A DNA stretch of 64,000 nucleotides, taken from positions 2,049,001 through 2,113,000 of the forward strand of contig NZ_JACCBF010000001.1 of assembly GCF_013409625.1 (NCBI RefSeq), read 5' to 3'. A program made the translations under genes and the position numbers. Positions 8,465 through 16,578 of this stretch are shown here, piece by piece. Positions within the stretch are counted from its first letter, which is position 1. The number at the start of each line of letters is the position of its first letter. This DNA comes from Nocardioides kongjuensis (lineage in GTDB: Bacteria; Actinomycetota; Actinomycetes; Propionibacteriales; Nocardioidaceae). Below the pieces are notes generated by a model that had not been told where the DNA came from, made no database searches, and saw only the letters and a program-made list of their open reading frames with translations.

Positions 8465-8490
8465 AGTTTCACCGGCCGACCGGTGAAACT
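8465..8490. promoter_or_regulatory. 26-bp palindrome, copy 1
   Basis: Arms AGTTTCACCGG and CCGGTGAAACT surround a 4-bp centre (CCGA). The same half-sites recur at 8549-8574, with centres exactly 84 bp apart (eight turns of B-DNA). The pair lies upstream of the MFS exporter and is best explained as a repressor operator, although the left one could also help terminate transcription. Confidence 0.55.
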
Positions 8491-8507
8491 GGCGAACTTG
8501 GACGACA

Positions 8508-8553
8508 AAACTAGCGCTTGGACGACGATGCTTCATCGTCCAAGCACTAGTTT
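8508..8553. promoter_or_regulatory. 46-bp interrupted inverted repeat between the two operators
   Basis: AAACTAG-C-GCTTGGACGA at 8508-8525 is mirrored by TCGTCCAAGC-A-CTAGTTT at 8536-8553 around a 10-nt centre. Only one position in the 18-base arms does not pair. CTTGGACGAC also occurs as a direct copy at 8497-8506. It may be a second regulator site or a transcript hairpin. Confidence 0.5.
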
Positions 8554-8574
8554 CACCGGCCGGCCGGTGAAACT
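8549..8574. promoter_or_regulatory. 26-bp perfect palindrome, copy 2
   Basis: AGTTTCACCGGCC mirrored by GGCCGGTGAAACT is self-complementary over all 26 bases. It lies 9 bp from the stop codon of the quinone-reductase-like gene, so it could also act as that gene's terminator, but the sharing of half-sites with copy 1 argues for protein binding. Confidence 0.55.
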
Positions 8575-8583
8575 CACCTCGCC

Positions 8584-9558
8584 TCAGCGCGTGAAGATGA
8601 TCTTCCCGAACACGTCACCGCTCGCCATCGCAGCGAACCCGTCGCGGGCCTCGGTCATCGGCAGCACCCGGTCGATGACGGGGCGCAGGTCGGTGGCGTC
8701 GAGCATCGTCACCAGGGAGGCGAGCTCGTCGCGGGTGCCCATCGTCGAGCCGATGACGCTGAGCTGGAGGAAGAAGATCCGGGTCAGCTCGGCGTCGTCG
8801 AGGTTCGGCCCGGACGTCGTGCCGGAGATGACGATCTTGCCGCCCGGGCGCAGCGCCCGGATGGAGTGCGACCAGGTCGCGCGGCCGACGGTCTCCATCA
8901 CCGCGTCGACCTTGACGGGCAGCCGGGCGCCGGACTCGTAGACCTCGTGGGCACCGAGCTCGAGCGCCTTGGCCCGCTTGGTCTCGTCGCGGCTGGTCGC
9001 CAGCACGCGCAGGCCACCGGCCCGGGCCAGCGCGATCAGGGCAGTGGCCACGCCGCCGCCCGCGCCCTGCACCAGCACGGTGTCGCCCGCCTTGAGGCCG
9101 CCCTGCGTGAACAGCATCCGGTACGCCGTCAGCCAGGCCGTCGGCAGGCAGGCCGCCTCCTCGAAGGACATCGACGCGGGCTTCGGCACGACGTTGCGCC
9201 GCGGCACGACCACCTTGTCGGCGAACGTCCCCTGGTGGCGCTCGGACAGCAGCGACCGGCGCGGGTCGAAGGTCTCGTCACCGGACCAGTCGGGGTCGGA
9301 GACCACGGCATGCACGACGACCTCCTTGCCGTCCTCGTCATACCCGGCCGCGTCGCAGCCCAGGATCATCGGCAGCGCCTCGGCCTTGAGCCCGACACCG
9401 CGCAGCGACCAGAGGTCGTGGTGGTTGAGCGAGGCGGCCTTGACGGTGACCGTGGTCCAGCCGTCGGGCGCGACCGGGTCGGGTCGCTCCCCCACGACGA
9501 GGCCCTTCAGCGGGTCGTCGGACGAGCTGGCGAAGGAGTCGGCGTAGACGGCGAACAT
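8584..9558 (-). CDS. MDR-family NAD(P)H quinone oxidoreductase-like dehydrogenase, 324 aa
   Basis: A medium-chain dehydrogenase/reductase of the quinone oxidoreductase branch. It has an N-terminal GroES-like half (SLNHHDLWSLRGVG, LGCDAAG) and a Rossmann half with the nucleotide motif VLVQGAGGGVATALIALARA. The cysteine cluster for a structural zinc is absent, which fits zinc-free QOR/enoyl-reductase-like members. The start ATG 9558 is 7 nt after TAGCGT (complement of 9566-9571), so it is probably leaderless. It may also be reached by read-through from malic enzyme 21 bp upstream. Confidence 0.87.
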   Translation of the reverse strand: MFAVYADSFASSSDDPLKGLVVGERPDPVAPDGWTTVTVKAASLNHHDLWSLRGVGLKAEALPMILGCDAAGYDEDGKEVVVHAVVSDPDWSGDETFDPRRSLLSERHQGTFADKVVVPRRNVVPKPASMSFEEAACLPTAWLTAYRMLFTQGGLKAGDTVLVQGAGGGVATALIALARAGGLRVLATSRDETKRAKALELGAHEVYESGARLPVKVDAVMETVGRATWSHSIRALRPGGKIVISGTTSGPNLDDAELTRIFFLQLSVIGSTMGTRDELASLVTMLDATDLRPVIDRVLPMTEARDGFAAMASGDVFGKIIFTR

Positions 9559-9579
9559 GAGCCCGACGCTATCCGGGGA

Positions 9580-10773
<1,194 letters not shown>

Positions 10774-10825
10774 CCATCCTTTCACACCGTCCGCCGGCAC
10801 AGCGGACGTGTCCGGATGGGACAGG

Positions 10826-11149
10826 TCACAGCAGGCGGGGCCACGGCCACAACCGGACACGTACGACGCCCGCGACATCCTCGTCCGGCACGGCACCACG
10901 GTGCCGCGAGTCCACGCCCGCCTCGGCGTTGTCGCTGAGCAGCCACCACCCGCTCCCCCGGCGCTCGGCGACGCGCTTCACCGCGAGGGTCCCGTCCGCG
11001 AAGCGCGCGACGACGACGCGACCGGGGCGCACGCGCGCGCCGTACAGGACCAGGAGGCGCTGGCCGGGCTGCAGCGCCGGCCGCATCGAGTCGCCGCGGA
11101 CGACCGCGATGCCGAGCCGGCGCCGACCTCCCGTTGCCGCGCGTTCCAT
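10826..11149 (-). CDS. sodX: nickel-type superoxide dismutase maturation protease, S26 family, 107 aa
   Basis: A small S26 signal-peptidase-like protease with the catalytic pair Ser21 in RGDSMRP and Lys58 in LAVKRV. There is no membrane anchor in the chosen form. It is divergent from sodN (58 bp between starts), the standard arrangement in which SodX removes the SodN propeptide so that the new N-terminal His can bind nickel. ATG 11149 is used, although its ribosome site is weak. Longer in-frame forms would run over sodN's promoter. Confidence 0.88.
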   Translation of the reverse strand: MERAATGGRRRLGIAVVRGDSMRPALQPGQRLLVLYGARVRPGRVVVARFADGTLAVKRVAERRGSGWWLLSDNAEAGVDSRHRGAVPDEDVAGVVRVRLWPWPRLL

Positions 11150-11207
11150 GACGAGTAGTGTCGCAGCCAGCAAGTACCCACCCGCCTGAACCTCAGAGAG
11201 GACCGAC

Positions 11208-11633
11208 ATGTTCTCCCGTATCGCCGAGTCCATCCGCGCAGCCTTCGTGGCCCCCACCGTCGACGTCTCCGCCCACTGCGACCTGCCGTGCGGTGTCTAC
11301 GACCCCGCCCAGGCCCGCATCGAGGCCGAGTCGATCAAGGCCGTCATCGCCAAGGCGCTCGACAGCGACGACCCGGACTTCCGCACCCGCGCCATCCTGA
11401 TCAAGGAGCAGCGCTCGGAGCTCGTCAAGCACCACCTCTGGGTGCTGTGGACCGACTACTTCAAGCCCCCGCACTTCGAGGCGTACCCGCAGCTGCACAC
11501 CCTGGTAAACGAGGCCACCAAGCTCGCGGGCGCCACCGGCACCAAGGGCACCCTCGACCCGGCCAAGGCCGACGAGCTGCTCGCCAAGATCGACGAGATC
11601 GCCGAGATCTTCTGGGCGACGAAGAAGGCCTGA
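11208..11633 (+). CDS. sodN: nickel superoxide dismutase precursor, 141 aa
   Basis: Disproportionates superoxide in the cytoplasm. The propeptide is residues 1-22, and the mature enzyme starts at His23 with the nickel hook HCDLPCGVYDPAQA (His23, Cys24, Cys28). The whole sequence fits SodN from Streptomyces in length and motif. AGAGAGGACC precedes the ATG. Processing depends on the divergent sodX product. Nickel-dependent repression by Nur is usual for this family, but no Nur box was identified here. A terminator follows at 11673. Confidence 0.96.
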   Translation: MFSRIAESIRAAFVAPTVDVSAHCDLPCGVYDPAQARIEAESIKAVIAKALDSDDPDFRTRAILIKEQRSELVKHHLWVLWTDYFKPPHFEAYPQLHTLVNEATKLAGATGTKGTLDPAKADELLAKIDEIAEIFWATKKA

Positions 11634-11672
11634 TCCTTTCGGACTAGTCCTTCCGGGCCACAGTGCCCAGGC

Positions 11673-11715
11673 CACACGGGCCGCACGTCCATTTCGGGCG
11701 TGCGGCCTGTGTTTT
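11673..11715 (+). terminator. intrinsic terminator of sodN
   Basis: CACACGGGCCGCACG pairs with CGTGCGGCCTGTG with a 2-nt bulge, and the stem is followed by TTTT (11712-11715), giving a classical terminator 40 bases after the sodN stop. Confidence 0.7.
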
Positions 11716-11728
11716 CGGTCCCGAAAAC
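11711..11728. promoter_or_regulatory. 18-bp palindrome upstream of the first Lys-rich gene
   Basis: GTTTTCGG and CCGAAAAC form a perfect 8-base inverted repeat around TC. It lies 9 bp before the conserved CCCCTAG promoter block, so it may be an operator, though the transcript could also fold here as a second terminator hairpin. Confidence 0.4.
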
Positions 11729-11737
11729 ATCCCGCTT

Positions 11738-11762
11738 CCCCTAGCGTGACGGCGAGTCAGGC
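11738..11762 (+). promoter_or_regulatory. conserved promoter block, copy 1
   Basis: CCCCTAGCGTGACGGCGAG shares the core CTAG(C/G)GTGAC(C/G)G(C/G)CGAG with the blocks before the two following paralogues. TAGCGT fits a TANNNT -10 box and lies about 100 bp before the start codon, implying a leader of about 95 nt. Confidence 0.45.
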
Positions 11763-11846
11763 ACGTCGTTGTCTGCACTGAAATCACCAACCGACCAGGG
11801 AGCACAGGGTCGGGGGGACCCACACCATCCGGAGGGAGAAGACGCG

Positions 11847-12689
11847 ATGCATCGCGCCCTTTTCAAGATGTTCATCGGCCTGGCGGTTGCGCTCGGTCTG
11901 ACCTTCACGACGGCGTCCGTCGCGTCGGCTGCGCCGGTCGCCGAGGCCGCCCCTGCTGCCGCGGCGCAGCTCGCCAGCTGCCCGGCTGAGGGCGCAGCGC
12001 TGACCAAGGCGTACAACAACTACGCCGCGGCCAACGCCTACGTCGCCGCCGCCGACGCCAAGGTCAAGAAGCTCAAGAAGAAGCTCAAGAAGGCCAAGAA
12101 GCACCACGCCCCGGCCAAGAAGATCAAGAAGCTCAAGAAGAAGCTCAAGAAGGCGAAGAAGGCCAAGCGCGCCGGCGTCGCCTACCGCAACCAGACGATC
12201 GCGAACTACAACGCCGCCTACTCGGCGTACGCCACCTGCCAGGGTCGCCCGGCCGCCATCCCGCCGGCCACGCCCGAGCTGCCCATCCAGGCGCTGTGCG
12301 ACGCGGTTCCGCAGCTGCAGCAGCTGTGCGACCTCTTCCCGACCGTGCTGGACCCGCTGACGAGCACCTTCAACCAGCTCTGCGCCTCGGCTCCGGAGCA
12401 GCTGAAGGGTCTCTGCGACGCGTTCAACGCCGGCCTGGCCAACCCGACCGGTCTCGTCGACATCCTCAAGGCCACGCTGACCAACCTCGGCCTCGGTGCC
12501 GCGGTCGACGCCCTGGCGCCGGTTCTCGACGCACTGGACTCGGTCCTGGACCTGCTGGCCGGTGGCCTGCCGAGCCTCCCGGGCCTGCCGTCCGGCGGCC
12601 TGCCGAGCCTCCCGGGTCTCCCGGGTCTGCCCACGGGTGACACCAACCCGCTGTGCTCGCTCGGCCTCCCCCTGCCGGGGCTGTGCTGA
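11847..12689 (+). CDS. secreted Lys-rich helical-hairpin protein 1, 280 aa
   Basis: First of three tandem paralogues; the family is unrecognised. A signal peptide (MHRALFKMFIGLAVALGL, cleavage near ASAAP) is followed by a Cys-bounded module. Cys45 and Cys131 enclose two strongly basic helices rich in KKLKKKLKK, linked by HHAPA, which would pair as an antiparallel hairpin with the cysteines at its open end. The C-terminal 145 residues are unlike the paralogues: further cysteines, then Leu/Gly/Pro-rich repeats (LPSLPGLPSGG and similar) ending in Cys. It is presumably exported and could bind anionic polymers or envelope glycans (inference). GGAGGGAG precedes ATG 11847. Confidence 0.8.
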   Translation: MHRALFKMFIGLAVALGLTFTTASVASAAPVAEAAPAAAAQLASCPAEGAALTKAYNNYAAANAYVAAADAKVKKLKKKLKKAKKHHAPAKKIKKLKKKLKKAKKAKRAGVAYRNQTIANYNAAYSAYATCQGRPAAIPPATPELPIQALCDAVPQLQQLCDLFPTVLDPLTSTFNQLCASAPEQLKGLCDAFNAGLANPTGLVDILKATLTNLGLGAAVDALAPVLDALDSVLDLLAGGLPSLPGLPSGGLPSLPGLPGLPTGDTNPLCSLGLPLPGLC

Positions 12690-12716
12690 TCGCACCCAGC
12701 TGAACCAGTAGTCGCA

Positions 12717-12744
12717 GGACCCCGGGACGTACGTCCCGGGGTCC
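12717..12744. terminator. 28-bp perfect palindrome after Lys-rich gene 1
   Basis: GGACCCCGGGACGT mirrored by ACGTCCCGGGGTCC lies 28 bases after the stop codon. It has very high GC content and no T tract, as is common for actinobacterial terminators. Confidence 0.65.
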
Positions 12745-12788
12745 TGTGCTTCCCGGGCTCGACGAAGCTCCACCAAGGGGTCACCACG

Positions 12789-12832
12789 ATGCCCTAGGGT
12801 GACCGGCGAGCCGGGCTGCCCATGCGCCCGGC
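12789..12832 (+). promoter_or_regulatory. conserved promoter block, copy 2
   Basis: This 44-bp block, starting ATGCCCTAGGGTGACCGG, is nearly identical to that at 13523-13566. TAGGGT is the probable -10 box. Its distance to the start codon (about 100 bp) is conserved among all three paralogues, showing that the promoter was duplicated together with the gene. Confidence 0.5.
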
Positions 12833-12895
12833 GTACGCGACCGGACGTCGGGGAGGGAACCTGCGGCGGCCGGCCACACCAAGGGAGAGACCGGC

Positions 12896-13456
12896 ATGCA
12901 TCGTGCCCTGTTGAAGATGATCCTCGGCGTCGCCGTCGCGCTCGGCCTGACACTGGCCGCAGCGCCGGTGGCGCCGGCCGCCACCGCCGCCCCGGCCGTT
13001 GCCGAGCGCGCGCCGAGCTGCACCGTCCAGTACGCCGCCGCCCAGGGTGCCTACAACACCTGGGCCGCCGCCGACGCCAAGGCCGCGAAGCTCGCGAAGA
13101 AGGTCAAGAAGACCAGGAAGAAGGCCGCGAAGGCGCACGGTGCCACCGCGGTCCGACTGAAGAAGAAGCTCGCGAAGCTGAAGGCGCGCAAGCGCGCGGC
13201 GCGCGCGTTCCTCGCCCAGGCAACGTCCGCGGCAACGGCCACGGGCGCTGCGTACACCGCCTGCCAGCGCGGCCAGGGCACCCCCATCCCGAGCCAGGTG
13301 CCGGACGGCACCAGCCCGCTCGACTTCCTCGGCGAGGTCCTCGACGCGCTCGGCGTCGGCCTGCTGGTGGACCTGCTCGGCCTCGACACGGTCATCGACA
13401 TGCTGGGCCTGCGCCCGCTCCTCGAGAGCCTCGGCCTGGGCGCGATCCTGGACTGA
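12896..13456 (+). CDS. secreted Lys-rich helical-hairpin protein 2, 186 aa
   Basis: Second paralogue. The signal peptide starts MHRALLKMILGVAVALGL. The Cys42-Cys123 module encloses two basic helices (AKKVKKTRKKAAKAH and VRLKKKLAKLKARK). The C-terminal 55 residues are a hydrophobic Leu/Gly/Asp-rich segment with FLGEVLDALGVGLLVDLLG, likely amphipathic helices that could touch a membrane. It lacks the proline-rich and Cys-rich tail of copy 1. GGGAGAG precedes the ATG. Function is unknown. The two cysteines at equivalent positions in all three copies suggest an extracellular disulfide. Confidence 0.8.
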   Translation: MHRALLKMILGVAVALGLTLAAAPVAPAATAAPAVAERAPSCTVQYAAAQGAYNTWAAADAKAAKLAKKVKKTRKKAAKAHGATAVRLKKKLAKLKARKRAARAFLAQATSAATATGAAYTACQRGQGTPIPSQVPDGTSPLDFLGEVLDALGVGLLVDLLGLDTVIDMLGLRPLLESLGLGAILD

Positions 13457-13468
13457 TCGCCTCGCCCA

Positions 13469-13500
13469 GGGCCCCGGGACGCGACGGCGTCCCGGGGCCC
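13469..13500. terminator. terminator hairpin after Lys-rich gene 2
   Basis: GGGCCCCGGGACGC and GCGTCCCGGGGCCC form a 14-bp perfect stem with loop GACG, starting 13 bases after the stop codon. Confidence 0.75.
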
Positions 13501-13522
13501 CCGTGCGTCAGGCCTCACCAAA

Positions 13523-13566
13523 ATGCCCTAGGGTGACCGCCGAGCCGGGCATCCCATGCGCCCGGC
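13523..13566 (+). promoter_or_regulatory. conserved promoter block, copy 3
   Basis: ATGCCCTAGGGTGACCGC and the following CGAGCCGGGC are shared with copy 2 at 12789. TAGGGT is the probable -10 box, about 100 bp before ATG 13631. Confidence 0.5.
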
Positions 13567-13630
13567 CGATTCTCGGCCGCCGCCATGGGGGGCGTGCGGC
13601 AGCCGACTTCACCTGAGGGAGAAAACCGGC

Positions 13631-14191
13631 ATGAATCGTGCCCTGTCCAAGCTGATCCTCGGCCTCGCCGTCGCACTCGGCCTCACGCTGTCCGCCGCTC
13701 CGGTGGCCCCGGCCGCCCAGGCGGCACCGGCCGAGCGTGCCGTCAGCTGCACCGTCCAGCAGACCGCCGCCAAGGGCGCCCAGGCGAACTACGCCAACGC
13801 CGACGCCAAGGTCGCCAAGCTGAAGCACAAGATCACCAAGCTCAAGAAGAAGATCAAGAAGGCCAAGCGCCACCACCAGCGGGCCAAGGTGGCCAAGCTG
13901 CAGAAGAAGCTCTCGAACAAGCGGGCCAAGATCCGCCAGGCTCGCATCTTCCGCGCCAAGGCCGCCACGGTCGCCACGGCCACCAGCGCCGCCTTCACGG
14001 CCTGCCAGCAGGGCCAGGTCTCCCCGATCGTGATCCCGGACAACGCGAACCTGCTCGACCACGTCGGCGACCTGCTCGCCAGCATCGGGCTCGGCGACCT
14101 GGTCCGGACGCTCGGCCTCGACGCCGTGCTCGACCTGCTCGACCAGCTCGGCCTGCTCGACCTGCTCGGCCTCGGCGCCCTGCGCGGCTGA
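13631..14191 (+). CDS. secreted Lys-rich helical-hairpin protein 3, 186 aa
   Basis: Third paralogue, closest to copy 2. The signal peptide starts MNRALSKLILGLAVALGL. Cys40 and Cys125 bound two basic helices (KLKHKITKLKKKIKKAKRHH and VAKLQKKLSNKRAKIRQ). The C-terminal segment is hydrophobic and repeats the pattern LGLxxxLDLL (DAVLDLLDQLGLLDLLGLG). TGAGGGAG precedes the ATG. Each copy has its own promoter block and terminator, so the array arose by tandem duplication of a complete transcription unit and may allow dosage or separate control. Confidence 0.8.
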   Translation: MNRALSKLILGLAVALGLTLSAAPVAPAAQAAPAERAVSCTVQQTAAKGAQANYANADAKVAKLKHKITKLKKKIKKAKRHHQRAKVAKLQKKLSNKRAKIRQARIFRAKAATVATATSAAFTACQQGQVSPIVIPDNANLLDHVGDLLASIGLGDLVRTLGLDAVLDLLDQLGLLDLLGLGALRG

Positions 14192-14209
14192 GCCCAGCAC
14201 CACCGTCCG

Positions 14210-14237
14210 ACGGCCGCGTCCTCCGGGGCGCGGCCGT
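14210..14237 (+). terminator. terminator hairpin after Lys-rich gene 3
   Basis: ACGGCCGCG and CGCGGCCGT form a 9-bp stem around a 10-nt loop, 18 bases after the stop codon. Confidence 0.6.
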
Positions 14238-14291
14238 TGGCGTAGGGTCGGTCCCGACCTGGTTCCCCAACGCCTACCCGGAGGATGCGGC

Positions 14292-14714
14292 ATGTCGGAG
14301 ACGAGCAGCCCTGCTGTCGGCGGTACGACGGCCGCCGGCCGACCGGACGAGGTCGAGCTGCGCCTGCCCGCCGACGGCGCCTACGCCTCGGTCCTGCGCA
14401 CGCTGACCGCCGGTCTGGCCGCGCGCCTCGACTTCACCATGGACGACATCGAGGACCTGCGCATCGCCGTCTCCGAGGCGGCGGCGATGGTGCTCGACGA
14501 GGCCGACTCCGGCGCTGTCCTCGACTGCCGGTTCCGCCTCGGCACGAGCGAGCTGGAGCTGACCATCGCCGCCGACGCCCAGTCCCCCACTGCTCCCGAC
14601 TACGAGAGCTTCGGCTGGCAGGTCCTCGCGACCCTCGCCGACGAGGCCGCGATCGACGCCGTCGCCGGACGCTACTCCGTGCGCCTCCTGGTGCGGTCGT
14701 CGCTGGCGTCATGA
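14292..14714 (+). CDS. anti-sigma factor of the RsbW/UsfX ATPase type, 140 aa
   Basis: An HATPase-fold protein of the RsbW class, which binds and silences a SigB/SigF sigma factor and can phosphorylate an antagonist. The N-terminal half has the helix with MDDIEDLRIAVSEAAAMVLDE, matching the N-box region, but the usual NA of the N box is replaced by MV, and the G-rich ATP lid is short, so kinase activity may be weak. The start is ATG 14292, with GGAGG just upstream. Its stop overlaps the sigma gene start (ATGA), the usual stoichiometric coupling of anti-sigma and sigma factor. Confidence 0.85.
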   Translation: MSETSSPAVGGTTAAGRPDEVELRLPADGAYASVLRTLTAGLAARLDFTMDDIEDLRIAVSEAAAMVLDEADSGAVLDCRFRLGTSELELTIAADAQSPTAPDYESFGWQVLATLADEAAIDAVAGRYSVRLLVRSSLAS

Positions 14715-15526
14715 CCACCGACCTGTCTCGGGGTGGCGGCGGGCGCGGGCCGACCAACATCGAGGTGACTCGCCAACGCAGCGCCGAGCTGTTCGTCGTG
14801 CTCCGTGACGAGGACGTCTCCCAGGCCGAGCGCGACGTCGCCCGCGACTCCCTCGTCCACCTGCACCTCCCCCTCGTCGAGCACTGCGCCCGCCGCTTCC
14901 GCAACCGCGGCGAGCCCTACGAGGACCTGGTCCAGGTCGGCACCATCGGCCTGATCAAGTCCGTCGACCGCTTCGACACCGAGCGCGGGGTCGAGTTCTC
15001 GACGTACGCGACGCCGACGATCATCGGTGAGATCAAGCGCTACTTCCGCGACAAGGGCTGGGCCATCCGGGTGCCCCGGCGGCTCCAGGAGCTGCGCATG
15101 CAGATCAGCGCGAGCACCGCTGAGCTCACCCAGTCCCTGGGGCGCTCGCCGACGGCGCGCGAGCTCGCCGACGCGATCGGCTGCTCGGTCGAGGAGATCG
15201 TCGAGGGCCTCGAGTCGAGCAACGCCTACTCCACGCTGTCCCTGGACGCCACCGACGACGACTCCGACGGCGGCAGCGGCCAGAGCATGCTCGACGCGAT
15301 GGGCGTCGACGACGAGGCGCTCGAGCACGTCGAGATCCGCGAGTCGGTCAAGCCGCTGCTGGAGAACCTGCCGCCGCGGGAGAAGAAGATCCTGCTGCTG
15401 CGCTTCTTCAAGAACATGACCCAGTCGCAGATCGCCGAGGAGATCGGCGTCTCCCAGATGCACGTGTCGCGGCTGCTCAGCCGGACCCTCGCCCAGCTGC
15501 GCGAGTCGCTCGAGTCGGAGGTCTGA
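14711..15526 (+). CDS. SigB/SigF-type stress RNA polymerase sigma factor, 271 aa
   Basis: Directs RNA polymerase to general stress or developmental genes. Regions are visible in order: region 2 with YEDLVQVGTIGLIKSVDRFD and FSTYATPTIIGEIKRYFRDK, region 3 with VPRRLQELRM and SPTARELADAIG, and region 4 with LPPREKKILLLRFF and QSQIAEEIGVSQMHVSRLLS. This is the SigF/SigB group-3 architecture. The frame is open from 14285, but ATG 14711, overlapping the anti-sigma stop, gives the normal length. Partner-switching control by the upstream RsbW-like protein is expected. Confidence 0.93.
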   Translation: MTTDLSRGGGGRGPTNIEVTRQRSAELFVVLRDEDVSQAERDVARDSLVHLHLPLVEHCARRFRNRGEPYEDLVQVGTIGLIKSVDRFDTERGVEFSTYATPTIIGEIKRYFRDKGWAIRVPRRLQELRMQISASTAELTQSLGRSPTARELADAIGCSVEEIVEGLESSNAYSTLSLDATDDDSDGGSGQSMLDAMGVDDEALEHVEIRESVKPLLENLPPREKKILLLRFFKNMTQSQIAEEIGVSQMHVSRLLSRTLAQLRESLESEV

Positions 15527-15533
15527 GCCTCCT

Positions 15534-15557
15534 GCGGACCAGCCTTCGGGAATCCGC
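15534..15557 (+). terminator. possible terminator after the sigma gene
   Basis: GCGGA and TCCGC, with inner CC/GG around a TTC turn, form a short hairpin 8 bases after the sigma stop codon. It is weaker than the other terminators here. Confidence 0.4.
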
Positions 15558-15674
15558 GCACCAGGGACGTTTATCCCGGGCGACCTCGGGCAGTACCCCC
15601 TGCGTCTCACACGTCTCGACCGATTCCAGGGACCTCGTCCAGCACGGGTCGGTCCCTCCCGAAGGAGCTCCTCC

Positions 15675-16454
15675 ATGCGCAGGCTCGTCTCCGCTGGCGT
15701 CATCGCGATCACCTCGCTCGCGCTCGCCACGCCCGCTCTGACGTCCACCGCCGCCGCGACCCCCGGCACCGCCGACACCGCCGTCGTGGCGGCGAAGGTC
15801 AAGGCCGGCAAGTTCAAGATCAAGAAGTCGGCCGACGGTGTGCAGCCCGGCATCAGCAAGCTGGTGCTCACCTCGAAGGGGCTCGCGGGCAAGGGCAAGG
15901 TCAAGTACACGATCACCGGCGACAACGGCGCGGTCCTCAAGGGCAAGGCCAAGGTCAAGAAGGGCAAGGCCAAGTACCTCGTCCCGGCGCTCGGCACCGG
16001 CCACTACAAGGTCAAGGCCAAGTTCAACGGCCGCAAGGGCAAGACCAAGTTCGAGGTCTACGACTCGGCGATGACGCTCAACACCACGGCGGTGGCCTGC
16101 TACCGCAGCGACTTCCGCTCGCCGTACACCAAGAAGAGCACCCAGCTGTCCGGCAGCGTCAGGTACAAGGGTGCCCCTGCGACGTCGGGCTACGTCGACG
16201 TCTACCAGAACGGCAACGCCGCCGGCGGCTCGTCGTCGCCCTACCTGCTGCGCTTCGCGAGCGTCAACCCGGCCAACGGCACCTTCACCTTCACCACCGG
16301 GTTCTGCTCCTCGATCATCAACGGCGGCACCGGCAGCGCCCTCAAGGCGGGCCTGCCCAACGGCCAGTACCAGTTCCAGGCGTACTACACCAAGGACGCC
16401 GGCTACGACGACTACTTCTCGTCGAACTACATCACGGTGACCGTTCAGGACTGA
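15675..16454 (+). CDS. secreted Lys-rich beta protein (Ig-like), 259 aa
   Basis: A signal peptide (MRRLVSAGVIAITSLALATP, Ala-rich cleavage region) is followed by a Lys/Gly-rich beta segment of about 100 residues with the look of a bacterial Ig-like domain (KVKYTITGDNGAVLKGKAKV, then GTGHYKVKAKFNG). A second C-terminal domain has two cysteines (ACYRSDF and GFCSS) that could pair. No enzyme motif is seen. The start has AAGGAG upstream, and a strong terminator follows. Being next to a stress sigma factor hints at an envelope-stress product, but no clear SigF promoter was found. Confidence 0.75.
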   Translation: MRRLVSAGVIAITSLALATPALTSTAAATPGTADTAVVAAKVKAGKFKIKKSADGVQPGISKLVLTSKGLAGKGKVKYTITGDNGAVLKGKAKVKKGKAKYLVPALGTGHYKVKAKFNGRKGKTKFEVYDSAMTLNTTAVACYRSDFRSPYTKKSTQLSGSVRYKGAPATSGYVDVYQNGNAAGGSSSPYLLRFASVNPANGTFTFTTGFCSSIINGGTGSALKAGLPNGQYQFQAYYTKDAGYDDYFSSNYITVTVQD

Positions 16455-16469
16455 GCGCCCACCACGCAG

Positions 16470-16503
16470 CGACGGCCCGGTCCCCTCGGGGGCCGGGCCG
16501 TCG
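16470..16503. terminator. strong terminator hairpin
   Basis: CGACGGCCCGG and CCGGGCCGTCG form an 11-bp stem extended by CCCC/GGGG, 16 bases after the previous stop. It is almost the same as the terminator at 6696-6732. Confidence 0.8.
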
Positions 16504-16515
16504 GCGTTCGCCGGC

Positions 16516-16521
16516 GCTAGT
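16516..16521. repeat. target-site duplication GCTAGT, left copy
   Basis: GCTAGT directly precedes the left inverted repeat and is repeated after the right one at 17631-17636. It fits the NCTAGN target reported for IS481 elements. Confidence 0.85.
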
Positions 16522-16541
16522 TGTGATGTCCAGGGAGGTTG
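16522..16541 (+). repeat. left terminal inverted repeat of the IS
   Basis: TGTGATGTCCAGGGAGGTTG matches the complement of 17611-17630 at 19 of 20 positions. Confidence 0.9.
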
Positions 16542-16578
16542 TACCGCCCGGCACCGGTGAGCCTGTCTGACAGACGAA

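Noticed and set aside
13499-13575. Terminator or small gene in the promoter area of the third Lys-rich gene
   Set aside because: The sequence is explained by the duplicated promoter block, and no start with ribosome site was found.
15541-15600. Possible SigF promoter (GTTT-N15-GGGCAG) before the secreted protein at 15675
   Set aside because: The -10 part deviates from GGGTAT and the position is far from the start, so it was not listed as a promoter.
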